Assembly (NCBI RefSeq): GCF_036320965.1
Contig: NC_092261.1
Coordinates: 16,908,146 to 16,972,145, forward strand
Direction: 5' to 3'
Length of the DNA: 64,000 nt
Source of the DNA: Panulirus ornatus
Lineage: Eukaryota; Arthropoda; Malacostraca; Decapoda; Palinuridae
In this document: positions 1-11,664 of the stretch, piece by piece
Numbering within the stretch: position 1 is the first letter of the stretch
Layout of the letters: every line of letters starts with the position of its first letter
Notes under the pieces: model-generated
Database searches by the model: none
Seen by the model: only the letters and a program-made list of their open reading frames with translations
Told to the model about the DNA's origin: nothing
Translations under genes and position numbers: made by a program

Positions 1-326
1 GTAAAATGATGAAAACAAAAAGCTCATGAAAAAATAATGGCATGCGTGCGTGAGTCTTACAGATCTGCTGTATGCAAACTCCATCATGAACCTATCCCCA
101 AGCACACGAAAACACAACGCTACACTGCACTGACTTCACTACGCGAAAAACACTTCATTAACACAATAAAACCTTAATCATATGGGGCTACCAGATGCAA
201 CCCCTAACACATTTGAAAATTTGAGAAACCTATTCAACACCAAATTTTAAAATGAGTAAAAAAAGACTCGAAAAAAAGCATGAACGAAGAAATGAACTGA
301 AAAAGATTGTAAGAAAAGAAGTGTAA

Positions 327-1429
327 CATGACGTTCCAATCAAAATAACAATGGCAGAAGCGTACCATGGAGCTGTAATCCGAGATATTGACAGGCAAAG
401 TTCGGTGAAGACCGACTGCAGCAGGCAACACAGACTTACACTGAGCGTACTATCACAGTCATCAGTAGACTCGGAACAGCTACGATTGCACACTGCCCTA
501 TGCAATGTCACTGTGCATAGAGATATGCCCACCGCCGCTGGAGAGAAGTGGTGGCTTGCCTAAATAGCGTCCTCGAGTATATTCATCCTTAGGAATTCTT
601 ATTTTCATATTAAGGGAAACTCTCATACATATGCAAAGTTATATCAATGAGACTTGAATATATCGATGTCTTATTGGCTCTGATAATTTTGAAATTTGCC
701 ATTTTGAAACAGTCTGAGGAAATTCAAGCGTTCTACATTACTAAGTCCACCAAGCAACTAAAGTTGGCAAATCATAGAACATCACAGGACTCAACTTTTA
801 CCAGAATTTGCAATGCGAATTCAAAGGCTTGGAAGCCAAGCAGGACGCAAAGGTCAATGAATTCCATCATCTTTGTCTAACTATGAATTAGGCAGATGCA
901 CTAGAGAAAACACTGCCACTTAACACTTGTTACCGAGTCACAAGATGAAAAGAGCCTGTTATACGGGCTCTCAAAAGTGCATGGCTACCACTTTTTGCCC
1001 CTGCGGAAGACAAATTAGAGCGGTAGAACCAAGGTTCAGAACCCACGAACCAATGACGTTCGCTGGCAATGAAGCAAAGATGTCCACTCCTGTGCTACTA
1101 CTGCAGAGCTGTCTCTAACAATATTAAGACTGAGCCACTGAAGGTAAACTTTACCTTGATCCCAGCTCTGAGCAAACTGAAGCATAAAGCACTGCATTAA
1201 GCTTTTAAAAAAAAACTTCCATTGTAAACACTTCACCGAGTGAAAAACACGACTATAAACAATGCTTTACACTTAAAAAACAATGAACATACAAGGCTAC
1301 CAGAAGCAGCACTTCACATATATCTAAGGCTAATAAACATACGACACTAAATCTAAATATATGTGAATAATCCGAAGAAAACAGTAAAGCTTAACGGAAG
1401 ACAGACAAGCTAAAAGAAGAGAGACGATC
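327..1429 (-). repeat. Diverged 1.1-kb repeat unit 1 (promoter/exon-like)
   Basis: This is the first unit of an array phased on a GCGTTCCAA-like start. It shares with the other units the block near 330-400, a pair of TGC(G/A)CA-like boxes near 500-515, an AATTCAAGCG block near 720, and a conserved block at 968-1110. Relative to the unit at 12763 it lacks roughly 80 bp between CCGACTGC and AGCAGGCA. That gap removes the minus-strand GTAAGT donor. No shared reading frame is kept between units. Confidence 0.65.
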
Positions 1430-1860
1430 GTGGCATTCTAAACGAAACAAAAATGGTTTCCTAGCTCGGAGCAGTGTGATCCTTCCTAAGCATTGATACG
1501 CGGAATGAAAGCGTAAGGAAGCCCACTTGTTAAGAAAAATGCACAGAAACATTGTCATAGTGCTAAAGCTAAGTCTTACTTACCGAAAAGACGAGTAGAC
1601 ATTACATCAGGCAACACAGACTTGAAATACAAAGCGTAAGAACACATCCCTCTTGGGAGGCGAAACAGATAAGACTACAAATGGCGGCCGTGTTCAGCGA
1701 GGAAAATACGAAGAAGGGCAATTCAAGACTTTGACATGTTCTATTTTGTGATGCGCGTGCAGTGTTGCCATCTGGAGGGGCTAATTAAGAACAATTAGAA
1801 AACGGGAAAAATAAAAATTAACTCCCAGAGAAAACGAGAAACTTAAAGGTAATCTTAAGC
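1430..1860 (-). promoter_or_regulatory. Repeat unit 2: candidate promoter plus noncoding first exon
   Basis: On the minus strand this unit has a YY1-like AAATGGCGGC context (plus-strand reading, near 1679). About 100 bp follow that are conserved between units, and then the strong 5' splice site TTTTCG|GTAAGT, which is the reverse complement of 1578-1589. The conserved segment shares no open frame with its paralogues, so if it is an exon it is untranslated. The adjoining GCCATCTGGAGGGG at 1769-1782 is also kept in the duplicate near 14255. The promoter reading is an inference from motifs only. Confidence 0.35.
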
Positions 1861-4050
1861 TATTCAAATCTGCTATTATTTTTGCAGAGAAAAAATTCCT
1901 TTGTTCTGTCTTATGTGGTATAAACGTTATGTTTTGCTTTAGCAATGCAAAAACTTAATATAAATTGACACTTTGTTAAATGACAAAATCCTATCTATGG
2001 TTCAAGAATCATATATCTTTTTTTTTCTTTGCTGATGCTAATATGAATTGGTAATTATGTATATAAGTCCTGAGCCTATCTTCGGTTCGTGCTGGTAGTT
2101 TATTGCCACTTAGATTTCCTTAATACTCTTACATTTCACTTCATTCTAATATATTGTGATAAAAGGAAACAAATGATCATGTGATATTCATCTGGTGCTA
2201 TACAGTATCGACAGACATATATCAGAACATTTTTTTACACCTTATGGTAGACTGTATGCACATGCATACAAACATGCATGTTGTAATACAAAATACGATA
2301 TCAAAGTATAACTGTCTGACATGTATGCATACCAGATACTGATATGCAAGCACAAGCAGTCATAAATCTGCCTAAAATATAAACACAGACTCTAACATAT
2401 CATAGTCTTTAGATAATTCAATAGTGTCCTGTGCATGGATGGAGAATAATTATCAATTCTTGCAAAGCAAGATAATTCTTGCAAAGCATAGCGACCTAAT
2501 ATGCAATAGTATTTCTGGCTACCTGCATATATATTCAGACATACTCATTGAAAATGAAAACACAGGTAGTAATATGCAGTGTCAGTTAATACTTTATAAG
2601 CATCTTGTTTAAGCGAAATACAGGACTATGCATACAAGCACATAGTCATAGATGAAACAAGAGAACACATGTAATTAATCGTATAAAGCACAAAATGAGG
2701 TAAATAAATTCATCTTATAGTGTTTGCCTGACAGTTAATTGAATAGGTAAAATGATTTCTAAATACACCACCTGTTAAAAACATCTAAACGGTGCCAAAT
2801 TGATATCAAAACAACGCAAATAAGACCCACACAGTGATGAAAAAATTATCAAGCCATTGCTTGTAAATATAGAAAAATTTTGAAGTGCTGAGAACGTAGG
2901 GAAATTATTATATTCTTTTGTATCAGCAAAATATTAAGCTTATTTTTTTTCGGTGTTTTGCAATATCCTCATTCTAATAAAAATCAATTTGCTTCGTATT
3001 GTTGGGAACACAGATCTATCTTTGTATTTTTTTCTGTTTCATAAACATTGGCACAAAGTATCTTTCTTATAACCACTGCTTCAATAGCGTAGAGAAATAT
3101 TTGCTTCCAATTCCCTCGTACGACTTATTTTCGCTTTTTGGTACAGAAAGTCTACCAAAGTTACCCATGCTTTCTCCTTTACGTATACCCGTAGTTTTCT
3201 GCTAAAGGCTGATGAAACAGAACGATGTTTTTCTATAAATATTTGTGGTATATGTATACAACTATACATAGTATCATTATCCTCTGTGCATGAAAGTAGA
3301 TCTTACTTATTTCTATACAATCAACTTCTACGAATGTCGTCTAGTGACATTCATCCTCATTCATTATTCTAACAATGTACTTCAAACATTTCAGTTGGAG
3401 AGGGTGCAATATCTATAAAGCTGGAAGCAGGAGAAAGCTGCAAAAGGGTAATGCAAACCACTGAACCAAGTGCTGCTGTAGTACGGGTAAATAATCTCTG
3501 AGCAGAAAGGTGTATACTTAGCTGAACACTGCTGATATCAATTATGGAAATAGGTTACAATAATGCCACACGATTTCCCCATTATATGATATTCGTATGG
3601 ATACTGATATCACTATGGATCTGTCCTTTTCGTAAACAGATATTGATACACTTCTTCATTCGTCAGCAGTAAAGTTGGCTGATACTCAAATTATTAATTT
3701 CTTTCTCTTTACTGATGACTCGTCGTTCGTATCACACTGCTCCGTTGCCATGAGTTGGTGAGAGGTTCGGTGTTTAATAAAACAAAAACAATAGACATAT
3801 AATCAAACACAATTAACGGTGAAGATATTTTATTGTAATCGTTATCACTAGTTAATTTTTCCATATAGCTGTTGGTGGCCGACATTTAACTCATAACTGG
3901 GCATGAACAACCCTCCATAACAGCGTAAATAAATTATGAATATGCATATAAATCAAAAATATGCATATATTTTCCTCTAGATATCGTAGAAGTATACAGT
4001 GTCCTCTGCTTATCATTGATACTAATATTCATTAAGCAATAATAGATCTA
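1861..4050. other. AT-rich noncoding part of duplication arm A
   Basis: No coding sequence is recognisable. The stretch is AT-rich and aligns with 14350-16550 with many small indels. A TATATAAG near 2059-2066 is weakened in the paralogue, so it is not strong promoter evidence. The paralogous arm contains a short-element insertion flanked by (TA)n at 15649-15885, whereas the equivalent site here, near 3165-3240, is uninterrupted. Confidence 0.6.
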
Positions 4051-5640
4051 TCAAATGACACCCAGTTTTAAGGTACAATTTAATACCTCGTCCAGCCTGC
4101 AGAGTTCCCGAAGGCCGTGGAAGTGGCTCATTAAGTGATGATTTGTAATCTTTTGTCTTCTGGTTGCCAGGTGTACACCATTTCTGCGAAAACATGTTCA
4201 ATGACAATTAGGTCCGCTCCTTTGCTGACCTAGTCCAGGAGCTGTAGGGTGTCTTTTTCCAAGGCGCCAGCGTTCAACAACACGAGCAGTGTTGACGGGG
4301 CACCTGTAGTTAATAGAAATGACAGACCCGGCAAGGAAAGGTAAGCCCCTCGCCAGCAGAGACGGCAAGAAACGTTCCTCCAGCAGTTGCTGCAATAGTC
4401 GTTGCAGTAAAGCGACCTCCAATATTGAAAACGTCACCCAGGCCATGTAATGTCACTTTCCTCTAGATGTAGCAGAGAACGGGACCTGAATGGCCTCCTC
4501 GCTCATGTTGGCTCGGTCATTTGTGCCTGTGAAGTTTTGTAAAATCTTATCGCTTATTGTAGTTATTCGACATGATTAATATCATTTGTGGTCTATAAAC
4601 AGTTTCATATATCATTAATACTTGGTTATCCACGTGATTTCTTATTACCATAACTATGACGTTCTCATTCTCTGAACAGCAACAAATCATCAACTTCTTA
4701 TCAGGTAAAGTTCTTCCTCCAGCAGTAAACCTTGCCATGAGAGGTAAATACACACTTCTCCTCCGTGTACACTGCTCCAGACCAGAATCTAAGTTTCGGT
4801 CGGAATCTGCTGCTCCCTCAGGCACTCATTTCTCGCTGGAGTTCTGTGGTTTGTTACTTTGCCGTGCAAAATTCGCCTGCCGCTCAACGGGGAGGGATGC
4901 CCATCGCGTTCCCTAGAAGGGGAAGAGGGTTTGTCTCCCGCTGCCACCGCGATACTTGCAGCGTCGTCTGCTGAGGTGGTTTTCCGAGGGGTTCAAGTTT
5001 TCTCTGCCAACAGAATAAAACACAACGATGACGACAAGGAACGAACACTATCGGTTGCCTAGATTGTAATTTTCAATGTTTAGATAGTTATAAACCGAAT
5101 TTCATAACCCATTTAAACAATCTACATAATATCTTTAACATGAAAATGCGGTTACATTAGTGACTGTGATACTTCCAGGTATATTGCCTACTTCGTTATG
5201 AAAACTTAGTCATAGTTAACCGCGAACAGAGACGCTGGATTTGCCTGCTAATAAACTCTGATGCAGATATCTCATTCTCTATGCATCCAATATTGCTGAG
5301 ATGTCCCACTCTTTTTCATACACACTTTTAACTTACATTAAATCGTTAAGGTTACCGCACTCTACCATCATCTAATCCACAACAAGGGGTTGGAGGACAG
5401 GTCAACGTCATGTGCGATGCCTCGTACAGAGAACACATTATCAAGGATGATAATCATGCGAACCTTTGGACAAACCCCGCTCGTCTCTCCGATTCACCCT
5501 AGCTTACCTCATCGTGACCTATTACAATAACAACAACTCCTCGAATTGCCAACCTCAACCTACTTAACAGTGACCCAGCAGAAGAGACATCGTTCCCCGG
5601 CAGACCAACCCTCCACCCTTACATCGCCATGACCGAGTGC
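4051..5640. other. Moderately GC-rich duplicated segment, no gene recognised
   Basis: This stretch is conserved with 16550-18090 more clearly than its surroundings. A minus-strand frame at 4198-4446 (82 codons, beginning MAWVTFSILEVALLQRLLQ) has a similar but stop-interrupted counterpart near 16940-16700. The two arms match at DNA level regardless of frame, so this is weak evidence for a gene. Splice-like sites (CAG at 4170, GTAAGC at 4341) are not both kept in the paralogue. I call no gene. Confidence 0.4.
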
Positions 5641-6620
5641 AGTAGCCACTGCACCCTTTGTGTCTGACACCGCAATCCAGCAGAGAAGCTGCTGCTCCCC
5701 GGCCAGCCGACCCCAGCCTACCTCACCGCGATACGACGAGTTGCCGCTCCCAGGCCCGCCGACCCGACCCTATCCTACCTCACCACGATCCAGTAGACGA
5801 GCTGCCGCTCCCCGGCCAGCCGACCCTACCCTACCTCACCGCGATACGACGAGTTGCCGCTCCCAGGCCCGCCGACCCGACCCTATCCTACCTCACAACG
5901 ATCCAGTAGACGAGCTGCCGCTCCCCGGCCAGCCGACCCTCGCCTACCTCACCGCGATACGACGAGTTGCCGCTCCCAGGCCCACCGACCCGACCCTATC
6001 CTACCTCACTACGATCCAGTAGACGAGCTGTCGCTCCCTGGCAAGTCGACCCCAGCCTACCTCACCGCGATCCAGTAGACGATCTGCCGCTCCCTGGCCC
6101 GCCGACCCGAACCTATCCTACCTCACTACGATCCAGTAGACGAGCTGTCGCTCCCCGGCCAGCCGGCCCTAGCCTACCTCACCGCGATACGACGAGTTGC
6201 CGCTCCCAGGCCCGCCGACCCGACCCTATCCTACCTCACTACGATCCAGTAGACGAGCTGCCGCTCCCCGGCCAGCCGACCCTAGAACATCCTCATCGCG
6301 ATCAAGTAAACAAGCTGCCGCTCCCCGGCCAGCCGACCGCTAGCTAGCCTACCTCACCGTGATCCCTTAGACGAGCTGCCGCTCCCTTTCCAGCCGACCC
6401 TGGCCAACTCACCATAACTCACTACAGTAGCCACCACTCACCGGCCAATCCTGGGCCACCTCACCGTGATCCAGTATAGTAGCCACCGCTTCGCGTCTGA
6501 CCGAACCTATCCTACCTCACTATGTTCCAGTACAGTAGCCACCACCCACCCGTCTATTCTAGCCTTACTCACGGTGACCAAGTGCAGTAGTTCTCCGCCT
6601 AGACGACTGTAACCTGTAAA
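5640..6620 (+). repeat. 113-bp minisatellite (two 56-bp half units)
   Basis: The motif CGCGATACGACGAG or its half-unit partner CGATCCAGTAGACGAG recurs at 5727, 5840, 5953, 6066 and 6183, giving spacings of 113, 113, 113 and 117 bases. Each period holds two related halves ending in CCGACCC(T). Units decay toward 6620. Since 113 is not a multiple of three, the long proline- and arginine-rich plus-strand frames (for example 5660-6022) change frame every period and are artefacts. In the duplicate arm only a roughly single-copy remnant remains at 18090-18345. Confidence 0.9.
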
Positions 6621-7170
6621 ACTCTTACATAAACTCCCCAGAAGCAGATAATCATTATGGAAATGTTCCATTATTATTGTTGTCTGCTGGTGCGAGATCG
6701 CGTGTCGTTGCCATGTACAGGGAAGGCTTGGCAGAGGGGCGAACTCTTACCACAAATTTTAATTTCCTTCAGTGGCAACATGAAGCTTCAATAGGACCCG
6801 GTGGTCTGTTTCTATTTGCATATTGGAAATCTGAAACAAAAATGGTCACTAGGATGAGCTAAACTGGCAAATTACTAAAACCAAGTTAACTGTAATAACC
6901 TGTACGTCGGGTTACATGTTTCAGGATGAACAATCAAAAGCTGACACCTGAAGGAATAGTAATATACTCCAAAGTTTCTGTCCATCGAGTTCATAGGTTC
7001 CAAAAATTTTCTAGCTGTGGTAACTACAGTAAGAGTTGTAAACCGTCCAAGTACACATATAGTTCATCACTCATTCTGCATTGGTTACAGCCATTAATCT
7101 CCAAATGTGTTACTCATACCTGGCTAGAAATAAGACCTTAGTGTATACCAATATCAATCAACTCCAAGCT
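6621..7170. other. Duplicated noncoding stretch
   Basis: This stretch aligns with 18345-18890. Neither strand holds a recognisable domain. The plus-strand frames at 6677-6862 and 6926-7141 are interrupted in the paralogue. Confidence 0.5.
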
Positions 7171-7330
7171 GAAAGCATATAAAGCTGGCTGGCAGCTACC
7201 GAGCTGGCGAAAGGTCACCCGTAGTCACATCCTAACCTCTCCACCATCCCTTGTGTCAGTAACATGAGTTTTATCCCGAGTATCTTAGTTGCTAGTACCT
7301 TACTTCTTTCTTTTCTAGTCCCCTAGGACT
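7171..7330 (+). promoter_or_regulatory. TATA box with candidate signal-peptide first exon
   Basis: TATAAAG lies at 7178-7184. An ATG at 7264 opens the 20-residue frame MSFIPSILVASTLLLSFLVP, which has a signal-peptide-like hydrophobic composition and then stops. If it is an exon it would have to splice early, for instance at the GTATCT after codon 5. In the duplicate arm near 18900-18990 the TATA box reads GCACGAAGC and the ATG is lost, so at most one arm could be functional. No downstream exon is recognised. This could easily be chance. Confidence 0.2.
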
Positions 7331-8121
7331 CAACCACAAAACTTCCCGGAACTCTTGTCGCGATACTGGGACTCACCACAACAAGCCATGAAATGAACGC
7401 AAGAATCATAAAGTAGTCATTCGTTCCGAACTCTGAGAGAAGCCCGCTCTTCGACCATCATGCAAACCACTGTCTCATTCTAGAGAAATGACTTGCACGC
7501 CATTTTTTCGTTTCATAACGTTTGTTTTTACTATATACTTAATAATATTCTATGTGCTTGTGCTACATGCGTTTGTCACTAAAACATATGCATCAGAAAA
7601 CGATTTCAAATATAACAACGTATATATTTTGAACGTGAATCAATCCAAGTCACAGCCACTGTAAGTATTCGGAGTCAGACATCGTCCTCGTTTCAAAACA
7701 ATTTTGACTCCGTCTGACGTCAGTCAGCTTCTAGATACTGCCTTATTTTTCTACGGTAAACCAAGACTGAAACGAAATGTGATCATAAGAGCATCATATC
7801 CTGTCCTTGACGATGGATATACAGCTTTGTTATCAACCGACGAATAAATAGAATATCTCCGAGGACGGCCGTATCAAGGACGACCAACCCACACTGCCAC
7901 CACACTCACCATAGAAAATGGTATTACTCGGTTTTCTATACATCAATATGTTCTTCTAGTTTTTCCCTAACGTGTAATCATGAATAGACACTAGATCAAT
8001 AGAAGGGTGTTAACAGACCAGACTTAAAACGTGAACGATGTAGCAATTATTTGTCCTGCTAAAATTTTAACGTGGGATTTCGTAAAACAACCTTTGTCGA
8101 TAGTAATTTCTAAGAACACTT

Positions 8122-8322
8122 GTGCTGGCTCTCGTGATTGGTAGCGTACTGGTCAGAGCGTTGTTGACTTCCAATCCATTGGTCCTGGTCTGACGTCCAG
8201 CTCTACCACCAATTAATGTCGTGGGACATGTCCCTTGCTGACAGGATTCCTCCAGACCATATACTGCAGTTCGCTCCATCGTTGCTCGCCAAAGTCTCAA
8301 GTTGAAACCAAACCAAACCTAA
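8122..8322 (+). mobile_element. tRNA-derived SINE, family 1
   Basis: TAGCGTACTGG at 8142-8152 fits a pol III box A. About 45 bases later a tRNA-like arm with degraded box B reads GGTCTGACGTCC, where GGTTCGAGTCC would be expected. A tail of ACCAAACCAAACCTAAC follows at 8307-8323. It sits exactly where duplication arm A stops matching arm B. Its 3' body differs from the other SINEs in this window. Confidence 0.6.
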
Positions 8323-8329
8323 CTAGGGC

Positions 8330-9990
8330 AGGATATCCAAAACGGTAATAGTTCCAACTGATAATTAATTTCTAGTTCATATTATAAATCGGTGACAATG
8401 CCAACTCAGATTACTTGTGAACTACATCGTCACATGTCTGCCACTGACTAGGATGGTCCAGTTCATTTAAAGACTAACTACTAAAACCTATGATCACAAA
8501 TAAGCAGAGTATGCAAAAGTAAAACATATACTACCGAGCACTATTTACAACTTTCAACTGAACGATAAATATTCAAGTCAAAATATCAAACTACAAACTG
8601 TCTTGTCAAGTAAGAGTCCAGAAATATCATCCATAATAGCTACCGGTAAGATTCTTTGCCTTATAACTCAAATAACTAACTAGAATCTAGCATAAAATAT
8701 TCACTTCTGCCTTCACAAAACATACCAGTTAAAGCCGTGATATCGACTGCCATGAAGTCAGTCCGCACAAGCATTCCCTTCGCTTGTAAACGGCTGGACA
8801 TGGCTGGAACCGGGAACCTTCCACCATTTCACATCGAACCTGACGCCCACCAAAAAGGCTACAAATTAGCATTCATGCTGGAGCCTTGTAGAGCCACCTG
8901 CAACCTGCCCATGCCGCAAATGCGGAAGCCATCGACGTGGTAGCGTTGGTCTGGGAGGCACTTCCATCCACCAGTCCTTCAGCCCTACACACCATATGAG
9001 TAGACCGCAGGGAACCCCCTGTATATACAAAGCGGGATGGTGAATCACCCAAGATATGCCCCGGATATCCTCTCTGAGGCTGCACTGCACTACGGAAAGA
9101 TCGATCAACTGCGCCATCACTGAGGACACCAAAACCTGAACATCAAAGGTGGACTGCCGGTTGTGATCCAGTTGGAAGGGACACGTAAGGCGGGTGTCCT
9201 ATGCTGGGGAGGCAGATACAACTAATGAAGAGATGGACCTCCCGCCCGAACGCCTCTCCTCCCTACAGCGGGATGGAGGCTTCTTGGAAGAGAGCCGTGG
9301 TGAAAGCGTACTCCGTCGCTCATCAGAGGTCGATGGTGTCCTGGGCCAGGGGGCCGTACCTCGGCATGGGATGAGGAGGGTGAATGGGACCCTGAATGGC
9401 GAAGAATCCTTATTTGCACTGTTTGCACCAGGTCCGCCCACACCATACGTGGGCCTTTTCTGCTTCGAGGCAACCTGACAAGCAATGATCCAAGTATACC
9501 TGAGTTCCTTTTAAGCAAGGCACATCAAGTCAACTACCTCTATGGCAATGAGCTCATCTACTCGTTCTGAGAAGACATCACACTGGGTCACATCAAACAC
9601 CTCATCAGTAGCGCAAGTGGCATGGGCGGAGAAAAACCGATGACCTGTACTGTGGCACAAACTGCCACAGCACACTTGGCAGCAGCAGATGTCGCCACTT
9701 CCCATGTACACTAAACGAAGCGGAGAGCACACCAGCAGGCTGAGACTCCATCTTTGATTTGAAATGCACAAGGAACGAAAGGAAAGGCTAATGCATTGCA
9801 TAACACTTGCCTGTCCATGGCAACCACGCTTGACATGCGATGTCGGCTGTTGAGTAACAATGTGCATCCCAGCGACTGTGTGTTGATAAATCTGGCATCC
9901 CATGGATGGCAGCCCTCCAAATAAAAAGTGCCCATTGTTCAGGCTCTAAAAAGATGTTTCTGGCTTACAATCTTCGCCAGTGGGGAAGAG
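8330..9990. other. Unrecognised insert between duplicated regions
   Basis: This sequence has no counterpart that I can see in the rest of the window. A zinc-knuckle-like string CPCRKCGSHRRG occurs in one plus frame near 8907-8942, but nothing else in that frame looks like a retroelement Gag. A minus-strand frame at 9511-9903 (130 codons, Cys-rich centre) and an overlapping frame at 9711-9935 resemble no family I know. Decayed transposon coding sequence is possible but unsupported. Confidence 0.35.
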
Positions 9991-10379
9991 TAGATAGTAG
10001 ATTTACAACTCAAAAACCATGGCACTTTGCTAACACCGAAGCATAACAGTCTGCTACTATGCTAGTCTAAGTGTTAGCCTCAATCAACCTCTCTCCCGAG
10101 AGGGTGCGGACAGCCACAGTTTGCAGAACCACCAACAATTGTCAGACTGGGCTAATAAAGGTACTCTCCACACTGAGCCAGCATAAGAACACGAACACGC
10201 AACAATGTATTGCACTAACTTTACTATTAACACTAACGTAAACACTCCCCTGGGACAGTAAAACAACGCAAACATATAGGGCTACTAAAAGCAACATCTT
10301 ACACAAATACAAGTTTGTGAAACAACCTAGACATCAAATTAAAGAATTGATGAATAATAAAAGAAAATATGAAGTGGAA
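9991..10379 (-). repeat. Partial diverged repeat unit preceding unit 3
   Basis: The stretch from 10080 to 10260 matches the distal part of the units, as at 11150-11330 and 12460-12620. This includes the run reading roughly GAACCACCAACAATTGTCAGA and the later ATTAACTTCAATG/ATTGCACTAAC block. It extends the array leftward from unit 3 and ends at the unrecognised insert. Confidence 0.55.
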
Positions 10380-11664
10380 TATGGCGTTCCAACCGAACCA
10401 AAACTGGCGGGAGCGTAGCTGAGAACTATAATCCTACGTAATGACACGCTGAATAAAATCTCGAGAAGGACAGATTGACAAGGAAAAAATCAGAAATTGT
10501 CTTAGTGCTCATTGAAAGATGAGTAAACACCATGGCAGGAGGCACAGCAGAATTAAAAAGCATTGGACCTTATAATAAAGCCATCATTGGAGTCAGAAAA
10601 GTTAGATTACACATGGGGACCATGCGCAGTGTCAATGCGCACTTGCTTATGGCTGTTGCCGACAGCGAGCGATGGTGGGTTAACTTGGGTCGAATTTTCT
10701 AGTATGTTTACACTTCGGAAATTCAATTTCCCTTTCCTAAACTCTACTTGATAAATGCATTGTTACAGTGGTAAGCATAGATTAAGTTTTTCTTCTAATC
10801 TCAGTGGCTTTCCAAACCCGCTGGTTTGCAGAGTGGGTAGCAAAAAAATTCAGCCGTTGCACACCAGTGAATGAGCTGGACCAGTAATATGAGCATATCA
10901 TACAACACAGAACCCAGTCTCTACCAGATTTCATAAGCAGCAAATTCTAAAGCTTAGGAGGAAAGCAGGAGGCTTATCACTGGTCACAGGCCCACCAAAG
11001 CTTTCGTTTGTGGCTGGCTAGCAATCTTCGTCCCTACGGGTGCGAAGACAGTTGGGCAGAACCCACAAACCGTTGCGGTTCACGAGCAGCGAAGCAAGGT
11101 GGAGGTCCACCTTATCGTACTCTTGTGGCGATGAACTCACGCAACCTCCCTTCCTTGAGGGTGTGAGTAAGAGCGAAGGAGCCACACTCGCAGAGCCACT
11201 AACAGTAAGCAGAGATGAATAATGAAGGGAAACTCCACCCTGAGTCAGCCCTATGCACATGAAAACAAAACAGCGCGCTGTATTAACTTCAATGCATGAA
11301 AAACATAATGCAGACACTTTACTATCACGATGGCAATGTTACAGTATCCGTCGCATACTTTTCCCTTCCTTTTTTTTTTATGAGCGATGATATACGTCCT
11401 AATGAACCTTACCTAGTGAAGTTTCCAAGCCGATGCTTCTGAAAAACAGATCTTTCGATTGTATATAAATTTCGTAAATTCTGTAGGGTGAAAACTGTAG
11501 AATACCAGCAGACAATTAAGGAGCAATAAACAGATGGGGTTACCGAAATCAGAAACTTGCACATTCAAAATTATGAAACATACAGTTTGAAAAAAAATCT
11601 AAAATTTTATGAATAATCTTAAAAGCAGAGAAGATTACCTGAAGACAGACTGAAACGACAGAAA
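10380..11664 (-). repeat. Diverged repeat unit 3
   Basis: The unit begins GGCGTTCCAACCGAACC. Two intact TGCGCA boxes near 10622-10640 are separated by GTGTCAA. The position of the minus-strand donor is mutated: a GAAAGATGAGTAAACACC context replaces CTTACCGAAAAGATG. The later block at 10985-11220 matches 12290-12480 and 970-1110. Unit length is about 1285 bases. Confidence 0.65.

Larger units (their letters stand above)
60..8115 (+). repeat. Ancient direct segmental duplication, arm A
   Basis: This arm aligns by eye, colinearly and in the same orientation, with about 12528-19855. Anchors include the stretch after 62 against 12530, 968-1110 against 13465-13610, 1860-2600 against 14340-15060, 4085-5060 against 16585-17650, 7660-7720 against 19378-19430, and 7850-8110 against 19590-19850. 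Offsets drift from about 12470 to 11730, so indels are many and the duplication is old. The arm ends where a tRNA-like SINE begins near 8122. Only this arm carries the expanded 113-bp minisatellite at 5640-6620. It lacks the two short elements found in arm B. Confidence 0.85.

Noticed and set aside
5660..6347. Long proline/arginine-rich plus-strand frames
   Set aside because: They follow from a 113-bp tandem repeat whose period shifts frame each unit.
8900..8945. Zinc-knuckle-like CPCRKCGSHRRG
   Set aside because: The spacing does not fit CX2CX4HX4C and nothing else nearby looks like Gag or integrase.
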